NCBI RefSeq assembly: GCF_015234585.1
Contig: NZ_JADFCM010000001.1
Span: forward strand, 1,054,001 to 1,118,000
DNA length: 64,000 nt
Direction: 5' to 3'
Source: Pseudalkalibacillus hwajinpoensis
Lineage (GTDB): Bacteria > Bacillota > Bacilli > Bacillales > Guptibacillaceae
Below, in pieces: positions 57,594 through 64,000 of this stretch (position 1 is the stretch's first letter; every line of letters starts with the position of its first letter). Made by a program: the position numbers and the translations under genes. The notes below the pieces were generated by a model. That model was not told the DNA's origin. It saw only the letters and a program-made list of their open reading frames with translations, and did no database searches.

Positions 57594-58856
57594 ATGAAGA
57601 CAAAAGCCGTTCGATTATATGGGTCTAATAATCTTAAATTAGAAGAATTTGAGCTTCCAGAAATTAAAAAAGATGAGATTTTGGCATCAGTGAAAACAGA
57701 TAGTATATGTATGTCGACATGGAAATTAGTTCAACAAGGAGAAAATCATAAAAAGACACCGGAGGATGTTGCTGTTAACCCTATTATTTTAGGGCATGAA
57801 TTTTGTGGAGATATTATTCGTGTCGGAGAAAAGTGGCAACATCAGTTTTCAGAGGAAGATAAGTATGTTATTCAGGCCAATTTGCAATTACCTGACCGGC
57901 CAGATTGTCCTGGTTACTCTTATCATTATGTCGGAGGGGATGCCACCTATATTGTTATTCCTAACGATGTCATGGAACAGGATTGCTTATTAAAGTATAA
58001 CGGTAAAACTTATTTTGAGGGCTCCTTAGTTGAACCATTATCGACAATCATTGGAGCATTTAATGCGAACTATCATTTAATTGAAGGTACGTACAATCAT
58101 AAAATGGGGATAAAAGAGCATGGAAACTTGATTGTTATGGGGGGGACAGGGCCAATGGGCTACTTAGCTATCGATTTTGCAATTAATGGCCCTAAAAAAC
58201 CTAGAAATCTAGTTATCACAGGAAGATCTCAAGATAAGCTTGATAAGGTTAAATCGCTATATCCACCAGAAAAAGCAAAAGAAAATGGAGTGAACCTTTT
58301 CTACATCAATACGTATGGGGTAGAAGACCAAGAAAGTTTGTTGAAATCAACTATTGATCAGCAAAGTTATGATGACGTGTTTGTTTTTGCTCCTTCTAGG
58401 GAGTTGGTAGAGACAGGGACAAACCTTTTAGGTAAAGATGGTTGTTTTAATTTTTTTGCTGGCCCTAAAGATCAAGGGTTTAAGGCAGAAATTAATTTTT
58501 ACGATATTCATTATAATTTCACTCATTATGTTGGCACTAGTGGAGCCAATAGTGATGACATGCGGCAGGCAATAGATTTAATTGAGACTAAGAAAATTGA
58601 TGTTTCAAAAATAATTACACATATATTAGGGTTAAACGATGTTGCGGAAACAACCGCGAACTTACCTTCTATTGGTGGTGGGAAAAAGCTCGTGTACACA
58701 CAAAAAGAATTTGATTTGATGGATTTAGAGAATACTAGTGAACTAAATCATAACGATAAATTAAAGAAAGATTTAGGAGAAATAATAAAACGGAATTACA
58801 ATAGGTGGTCACTAGAAGCGGAAGAATACATTTTTAATCATGCAAAGGATATTTAA
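57594..58856 (+). CDS. sorE: L-sorbose 1-phosphate reductase (SorE-like, MDR)
   Basis: 420 residues from ATG 57594 (AAAGGA 9 bases upstream). Medium-chain dehydrogenase: 'KTKAVRLYGSNNLKLEEFEL', 'TDSICMSTWKLVQQGENHKK', 'VNPIILGHEFCGDIIRVGEK', Rossmann 'NLIVMGGTGPMGYLAIDFAI', 'GCFNFFAGPKDQGFKAEINF', 'PSIGGGKKLVYTQ'. These match SorE, which reduces L-sorbose 1-phosphate to glucitol 6-phosphate. Next to SrlD this gives L-sorbose 1-P to fructose 6-P. Confidence 0.88.
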   Translation: MKTKAVRLYGSNNLKLEEFELPEIKKDEILASVKTDSICMSTWKLVQQGENHKKTPEDVAVNPIILGHEFCGDIIRVGEKWQHQFSEEDKYVIQANLQLPDRPDCPGYSYHYVGGDATYIVIPNDVMEQDCLLKYNGKTYFEGSLVEPLSTIIGAFNANYHLIEGTYNHKMGIKEHGNLIVMGGTGPMGYLAIDFAINGPKKPRNLVITGRSQDKLDKVKSLYPPEKAKENGVNLFYINTYGVEDQESLLKSTIDQQSYDDVFVFAPSRELVETGTNLLGKDGCFNFFAGPKDQGFKAEINFYDIHYNFTHYVGTSGANSDDMRQAIDLIETKKIDVSKIITHILGLNDVAETTANLPSIGGGKKLVYTQKEFDLMDLENTSELNHNDKLKKDLGEIIKRNYNRWSLEAEEYIFNHAKDI

Positions 58857-58878
58857 TTTGATTTAGGGGGAAGGGAAG

Positions 58879-60060
58879 ATGCGTTATATTGCATGTGGGC
58901 TTGTAGCGAACCTAGATTTAGTTGGGCATATGAATCAACACTTTTATGAAGAAGTTAAGGTTACTAATCCAGTACAGCCGGAATCTATTATTCATACTTG
59001 GGATGATTTTCGTCATGCGGTTTGTTGGAATAAAGAAAAAGGTTGTGGTGCGGAATATATCGTAGAAGATGAGTCTATTTTAAATCGTTTAGAGGATATG
59101 TTGCAGTGGCAAGTTGGAATTGGTGGTACGGGGTTACAAACGTCATATGCTGCAAGTTATGCGGGGTATCCTTCGATTGTAAATGTGCCGATTATTTCCG
59201 ATGAACTGGAGCATATAGTAAAAGATAATCTTCTTTTAAATATCGCTGTAGACAAGAAGGGTGATACTCCAAAACACTATATCATTGAGTATTCGGATCA
59301 GGGACGGTCAAATCGACTCATTTTTAGAAAGTTTAATGAATTTACATCAGATTTAATTACAGATTCTTTTGTTCGACAAACCAAGGAATTTTCATGTGAT
59401 TGGTTATTACTTTCTGGTTATCATGTAATCGATAATGCGGAGGATATTAATAAAGCTTTAAAAAGTACAATTGAATTTTTGGAATCTATAAGGAGTGAGA
59501 AACTAAAGGTTCATCTAGAATTGGCATCCATTTGGTCATTGAATGAACAATGGAAAATAATTGAAAAACTTCGTCCCTATGTTGATAGTATTGGTTTAAA
59601 CGAAGAAGAATTTGCGGAATTAATTGGACTTAAAAAACAATTATTGATTTTAAATGATGTAGATTTATTAGAAGAAGTGGAAGCTGGCTATAGCATAATA
59701 AAGATTTCTAACCTGATTTTGCATACGAAACAGTTTTCCTTAGTTATGTCAAAAGATAATCATGTAATTTACTGGGCTAATGCCTTGGAAAGTGGGAATA
59801 AGCTTGCTTTTTCTAGAGCAGTGAAAGGTGATTTTTGTAACCGGGAAGAATTTGAACAGATAACTTTTAATGCTTCACGTTCAGATAGAGGGATAAGACT
59901 TAGAGAATTCGTCAAAGATAGAGAAAATATTATCATACAACCAGGGTTTGTTGGTGAGACGGTAAGTACGATTGGCTTAGGCGATACTTTTACTGCCGGC
60001 TTATTAGCTCAAGCTCCGTCAATCCTTCCAAAATACAAAAAGGATCAAAGTGAAAATTAA
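58879..60060 (+). CDS. ADP-dependent sugar kinase family protein (ADPGK-like)
   Basis: 393 residues. 'WQVGIGGTGLQTSYAASYAG' (sugar-site loop), 'VDSIGLNEEEFAELIGLKKQ' (the S-x-G-L/M-N-E-x-E motif of ADP-dependent glucokinases and phosphofructokinases) and 'TVSTIGLGDTFTAGLLAQAP' (GxGD catalytic Asp near 368). The ribokinase-like fold with this ADPGK motif is uncommon in bacteria. By context it should make sugar 1-phosphate (L-sorbose 1-P) from imported sugar. Its phosphoryl donor cannot be read from sequence. Confidence 0.72.
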   Translation: MRYIACGLVANLDLVGHMNQHFYEEVKVTNPVQPESIIHTWDDFRHAVCWNKEKGCGAEYIVEDESILNRLEDMLQWQVGIGGTGLQTSYAASYAGYPSIVNVPIISDELEHIVKDNLLLNIAVDKKGDTPKHYIIEYSDQGRSNRLIFRKFNEFTSDLITDSFVRQTKEFSCDWLLLSGYHVIDNAEDINKALKSTIEFLESIRSEKLKVHLELASIWSLNEQWKIIEKLRPYVDSIGLNEEEFAELIGLKKQLLILNDVDLLEEVEAGYSIIKISNLILHTKQFSLVMSKDNHVIYWANALESGNKLAFSRAVKGDFCNREEFEQITFNASRSDRGIRLREFVKDRENIIIQPGFVGETVSTIGLGDTFTAGLLAQAPSILPKYKKDQSEN

Positions 60061-60432
60061 CGAATGCACCCATACGGATAATCGAGAGAAGAGCGAATAA
60101 CATTTGTTAGCTTGTAGAGAAATCTTTGTTTTTTCTCTACAAGTTTTTTTATTCTAATCCATTGGATCGAATCTCACTAAACCCTGGAAAAGCGAAGTAT
60201 TCAAACTGTGGTAATAAAGCAAAATAATAACGCCTAAACGAAAATAAGGCTATTAAAAACGAATAATGTTTATTTTTCATTTGTTGCAATTATTCTTACG
60301 ATAGATTTGCTGGTTCTGTTGAATTGATTTATAATTTCATTATTAAAGAATATTCTAATTTTTGTAAAATATCCAGAAAAAGCACTGGACTAGTATGCGA
60401 TAGAGTGATAATAACAGCAGGGTGGATTCTCT
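60061..60432. other. Gap between the sugar operon and the two-component genes
   Basis: Contains the operon terminator (60111-60150) and AT-rich promoter DNA for the kinase gene. No ORF with a ribosome binding site. Confidence 0.45.
60111..60150 (+). terminator. Terminator of the sugar operon
   Basis: CTTGTAGAGAAA and TTTCTCTACAAG form a 12-bp stem with a 9-base loop, then seven Ts. Confidence 0.9.
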
Positions 60433-62250
60433 ATGATTAAACAGTTGATGCATCACTTATTTTATAAAAAAAGTATCAAGGTTCAGCTTTTCTTTGTTTT
60501 TGTATTGTTAAATATAATCATAATACTATTATTTGGATACATTTCATATAAGGTTTCTACGGCTGCAATGTTAGAAGAAGCTGAAAAAAACAACAAACAA
60601 ATACTGGAAATTATCAGTAAAAATATAAACACTTACTATGAAGATGTTGAACAAGAATTAGATGATATATGTAAAATCTTCAATAAGAATGATATTACTA
60701 GTATTTCTGATCGCACAGAAAAAAATGATCTATCATTCCTTAAAGAAAAGATAAGAAACACTATCGATATAAAACATGCATTTTTTGATAGTGTACGAGT
60801 CTTTGATGATCAATCAGAGTTAGTTATTACTATAGAAAATCCAAATAAAGAAGGTTCCTTTTCCTATAACTCGCAGCAGGAGATCAATTGGAGGAAGAAA
60901 ATGGAATCTAATGATGCAAATCAAATGATTTATAACGTTTATCAATCAGATGAGAATGGCGCCTTTAGTTTTGTTTCATCTAAACCTATTTTTGATCTCG
61001 ATACAGGGGATAGAATAGGTTACATCAGTTATTCGAAAAGCTTGCCGGCTTTTTCAAGCATATTTCGTGAGTATGAATATAGAAAAGGAAGTATTGTACA
61101 AGTTATAAGACGGGACGACAGTATTTTATATCATAGCAACCATTCCTTAATTGGAAAGCAGGCAGAAGGTTATCTTTTAGATAAGCTCAAAACTTCTAGT
61201 ATTGGAAGTATAAAAAAGAAAATAAATCAAGAAAATATTCTTGTATCTTATAATAAACTTACCTCTGCTGGTTTAAGTGTGGTTGGATTTTTACCTGTGA
61301 CTGAATTGGAACGAGGAATCAATTCGTTACGGGTCCTTACAATTCTATTAATTTTTTTAGCATGTTTTTTAGTGTTTTTTTTCTCTTATTTTCTGTCTAC
61401 TTATTTTTCAAAACCGATAAGAAACCTAAGTGATTCTATGCAAAAAGTGGAAAACGAAGATTTTAGTGTAAGGATCAAGGACAAAAATACAAATACTGAA
61501 ATAGACCAATTGAATGCCAGTTTTAATTCAATGGTCCAAAAAATAAATGACTTAATTCAGAAACAATATAAAACTGAAATATTGAAAAGAGATGTTGAAT
61601 TAAAAGCACTGTTGGTACAAATAAATCCGCATTTTCTTTATAATACGTTAGAAGTAATAAGTGGAATTGCTGCTACAAATGAGGTGGAGCAGATTGAAGA
61701 TATTACGGATTCATTGAGTAGAATGTTAAGGTATAATATTGATTTACATGAGGACCAGGTCATGCTTAAAGAGGAAGTGAACTATTGTAATAGCTACTTA
61801 TCGATAATGAAAAGTAGATATGAAGACCAAATTTCCTTCACGGTTGCCATTGATCAAAAAGTCGAAAACTTTATTGTGCCGAAAATGATTCTACAACCTC
61901 TATTAGAAAACGCAATAAAGTATAGTGTTGAACAGAATCAGAAACAGGCATCTATTCATTTATCAATAGGTATGGCGGAAAACTTAATTAATATTATTAT
62001 TGAGGATAACGGTATCGGATTTAATTCAATCAAACGAAAAGCGTTTGAAACCTTTCAAATGAAACCTTCTATACAGTTTGAAGAAGTGACAAAAATAAAC
62101 CATTTAGGTTTGAAAAATGTATATGCACGATTAAAGATGAACTATGGAAGAGGATTGGGGTTTACTATTGATAGTACAATGGAAAATGGAACGAGAATTT
62201 GTATCACATTTCCTGCTTTAAAAAGACAAATGGATGTGGGGGAGAAATGA
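60433..62250 (+). CDS. YesM-type sensor histidine kinase
   Basis: 605 residues. TM1 near 15-38 ('FVFVLLNIIIILLFGYISYK'), an extracellular sensing domain about 40-295, TM2 near 297-320 ('ILLIFLACFLVFFFSYFL'), HAMP about 320-372 ('KPIRNLSDSMQKVENEDFSV'), phospho-acceptor 'LLVQINPHFLYNTLEVISGI' (His near 400), HATPase with 'LLENAIKYSVEQNQKQ' (N box) and 'IIEDNGIGFN' (G1 box). Kinases of this class sense extracellular sugars in Bacillus. The response regulator overlaps its stop. Confidence 0.93.
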   Translation: MIKQLMHHLFYKKSIKVQLFFVFVLLNIIIILLFGYISYKVSTAAMLEEAEKNNKQILEIISKNINTYYEDVEQELDDICKIFNKNDITSISDRTEKNDLSFLKEKIRNTIDIKHAFFDSVRVFDDQSELVITIENPNKEGSFSYNSQQEINWRKKMESNDANQMIYNVYQSDENGAFSFVSSKPIFDLDTGDRIGYISYSKSLPAFSSIFREYEYRKGSIVQVIRRDDSILYHSNHSLIGKQAEGYLLDKLKTSSIGSIKKKINQENILVSYNKLTSAGLSVVGFLPVTELERGINSLRVLTILLIFLACFLVFFFSYFLSTYFSKPIRNLSDSMQKVENEDFSVRIKDKNTNTEIDQLNASFNSMVQKINDLIQKQYKTEILKRDVELKALLVQINPHFLYNTLEVISGIAATNEVEQIEDITDSLSRMLRYNIDLHEDQVMLKEEVNYCNSYLSIMKSRYEDQISFTVAIDQKVENFIVPKMILQPLLENAIKYSVEQNQKQASIHLSIGMAENLINIIIEDNGIGFNSIKRKAFETFQMKPSIQFEEVTKINHLGLKNVYARLKMNYGRGLGFTIDSTMENGTRICITFPALKRQMDVGEK

Positions 62251-63893
62251 TGACAAAGGAGCAACAGAATATATCCTCTCTAGTGGTTGACGATGAACCA
62301 GGGGTGAGAAGGGGGCTTATAGCCAAAATTCAAAGAGAAACAAAAGATAAACGATTCGAAATAGAGGAAGCTTCCAGTGCTGAAGAAGCATATGAGAGGA
62401 TAAAAAATAGAAAGATTGATCTTTTGTTTTTAGATATGAAAATGCCCGGCATGGGCGGAGTGAAATTTCTTGAATTAATAAATAATGAATTCCCTAATCT
62501 AAAAGTAGTTGTAGTAAGTGGATTTTCGGATTTTGAATATGCAAAGCAAGCGATTAAACATGGTGCATCTGATTATTTATTAAAACCGGTTATTAAAGAA
62601 GAGTTAGGAAAAACTCTCCGGAAACTTATTGAATTAATCGAAATTGAACAAGTTAGTAAAACAGGAAAGAATTCATTATTTAATGAAAGCATCCCTCTTT
62701 TGAAAAATCATTTGTTAAATAGATTACTAAAAAATTCTCAAGAAGAATCCGAGGAAATTTTAAAAAAGTTGAATTATCTAACGATTAATATCGATTATAA
62801 ATCTTATCTGTTGGTACTCATTAATATAAAGAAGTTCCACAAAAACCGCAAGGAAAATACCTATCCTGAAGCAATAAAGCTATTCTCTATTGTAGAAAGT
62901 GAACTGGATGAACATTTCAATCGTTTCGGTAACGAATCTTACGTTAGTTTTAAAAGTTCCATACGGGAAAATGAATATATATGTATCTTTGAAGTAGAAA
63001 ATGAACCACCTAGTATTCAGGAATTCAAGGAGAGTTTAAAGCGATTTAACAAAAAATTAGAAATGAACCAAAAGTTATTCTTAAATGTGGTGGTCAGTGA
63101 TGTATTTAACGATGTGATACATATAAGAGATTATTATACTAGGTCATCGTATCATTTAAACATAGATAGAGAAAATAAAGATTTTTCATCAAAAGTTGTT
63201 TTCTTAGATGAGAAGAAAGAGGAGGAAGTTAGAGGGAATTTACTATCAAATGAAGATTATGAAGAAATTAAACAGCATGTGAAAAGGAATGACAAGAAGA
63301 ACCTTTCCTCGAAAATTAAGACATTATTTGAAAGGAACCCTCAAAGCTCTTCTCAAGAAACTAAGAAGCTAGTTGAAAATCTTTATAGTGCTTTTGAAGA
63401 AGTCATAAATGACTTTCCGGAGTATTATAGGGATAAAGCTTATTATAGATTACCATCATACAATTATTTTATAACAACAATTGGTAATGAGGAATCTATG
63501 CAATTTGAAATTATTAAGATATTTTATGAAATAAGCAATTACTTTAACAAGATTCAGGATAAACATAATATTATACATAAAATAAAAGACTACTTAGATG
63601 GACATTTTTATGAAGAAATAACATTAGAATACATTTCAGCGAAGTTTTTTATAAATCCTACCTATCTTAGTGACCAATTTAAAAAAGAAATAGGTCATAA
63701 TTTCAAGAAATACCTCAATGGTCTACGAATTGACAAAGCGAAAGAACTATTAATAAAAGAAAATATGAAACCTGTTCAAGTTGCCGAGTTAGTTGGGTTT
63801 AAGGATCCTATTCATTTTTCGACTGTTTTTAAAAAATATGTGGGAAAACCTCCTGGTAAATTTCAAGGGCAGTTAAAAAAAAAGAATAATTGA
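62247..63893 (+). CDS. YesN-type response regulator with AraC DNA-binding domain
   Basis: 548 residues from ATG 62247 (GGGGGAG upstream, overlaps the kinase stop). REC domain 1-125: acidic pocket 'LVVDDEPGVRRG', phospho-Asp in 'LLFLDMKMPGMGG', 'VVVSGFSDFEYAKQA', Lys in 'DYLLKPV'. A long linker follows. The C-terminal AraC pair of HTHs is near 445-540 ('EEITLEYISAKFFINPTYLS', 'MKPVQVAELVGFKDPIHFST'). It probably activates the sugar transporter genes upstream. Confidence 0.94.
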   Translation: MMTKEQQNISSLVVDDEPGVRRGLIAKIQRETKDKRFEIEEASSAEEAYERIKNRKIDLLFLDMKMPGMGGVKFLELINNEFPNLKVVVVSGFSDFEYAKQAIKHGASDYLLKPVIKEELGKTLRKLIELIEIEQVSKTGKNSLFNESIPLLKNHLLNRLLKNSQEESEEILKKLNYLTINIDYKSYLLVLINIKKFHKNRKENTYPEAIKLFSIVESELDEHFNRFGNESYVSFKSSIRENEYICIFEVENEPPSIQEFKESLKRFNKKLEMNQKLFLNVVVSDVFNDVIHIRDYYTRSSYHLNIDRENKDFSSKVVFLDEKKEEEVRGNLLSNEDYEEIKQHVKRNDKKNLSSKIKTLFERNPQSSSQETKKLVENLYSAFEEVINDFPEYYRDKAYYRLPSYNYFITTIGNEESMQFEIIKIFYEISNYFNKIQDKHNIIHKIKDYLDGHFYEEITLEYISAKFFINPTYLSDQFKKEIGHNFKKYLNGLRIDKAKELLIKENMKPVQVAELVGFKDPIHFSTVFKKYVGKPPGKFQGQLKKKNN

Positions 63894-64000
63894 TGGATAA
63901 AACCCACCAATTTTATCATAATTAAATTTATTTAGAGCATAAAGCATTTTCGAAATGAACGGTGAAGAACGATAGATTTTAGCTGCATTCTAAGATATGA
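63894..64000. other. Right-edge intergenic DNA
   Basis: Short AT-rich tail, no feature seen. Confidence 0.3.

Overview
The window is low-GC, densely coded DNA with strong AGGAGG-type ribosome binding sites, frequent TTG and GTG starts and many T-tailed terminators. This is typical of a Bacillaceae-type Firmicute; I cannot name the genus. Most of it (left edge to about 52.38 kb) looks like an integrative and conjugative element (ICE) or integrated conjugative plasmid, followed by ordinary chromosome. The element's right boundary is a 3' half of a tRNA-Ala(GGC) gene at 52336-52378. A tyrosine integrase reads off the left edge, so the other end and the intact tRNA should lie just outside the window.

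Left cargo (1-19.5 kb): integrase, a KwaA/KwaB (Kiwa-like) anti-phage pair, a VapC-type PIN remnant and an ArsR-VOC pair. Then comes a striking array of about a dozen unrelated small genes (acetyltransferases, glyoxalase-fold proteins, an alpha/beta hydrolase, tiny membrane proteins). They are separated by copies of one junction sequence ending in TCGGAGC, which often carries a terminator hairpin. The layout resembles an integron cassette array but has no integron integrase in view. More defence-type genes follow: an Abi_C protein, an Mrr-like restriction enzyme, AbrB and a CPBP protease.

Element control and transfer core (19.5-38.1 kb): an XRE repressor with five GATAA-N5-TTATC palindromes, an excisionase-like protein and a DnaD-domain protein. 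A full Gram-positive type IV secretion set follows (VirB2-like, VirD4, VirB6-like, VirB3-like, TrsD-like, VirB4, a SLT+M23 wall hydrolase, a VirB8-like protein). Next are a probable oriT region, a ribbon-helix-helix accessory protein, a MobL relaxase and an ArdC-like antirestriction protein with a metallopeptidase motif. The core ends in a broken DUF3991-type gene.

Right cargo (38.1-52.3 kb) is a defence island. It has a SLATT/DUF4231 membrane protein divergent from two TIR-domain genes (possible Thoeris-like system) and a complete type I restriction-modification locus (hsdR, hsdM, hsdS). A defence-type reverse transcriptase is broken by an in-frame stop and by a frameshift in a 30-bp coding repeat. 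Two imperfect copies of the same sequence, at 40.13-40.31 kb and 52.22-52.33 kb, suggest this module was added by a second integration at the element's end.

Chromosomal part (52.4-64 kb): a ribose-type sugar ABC transporter (ATPase, permease, lipoprotein), a SrlD-like sorbitol-6-phosphate dehydrogenase, a SorE-like L-sorbose-1-phosphate reductase and an ADP-dependent-kinase family protein, followed by a YesM/YesN-type two-component system. Together they suggest uptake of L-sorbose (or a related sugar), phosphorylation inside the cell, reduction to glucitol-6-phosphate and oxidation to fructose-6-phosphate, with the two-component system as likely regulator. All functional calls come from reading motifs in the sequence; no database search was run.
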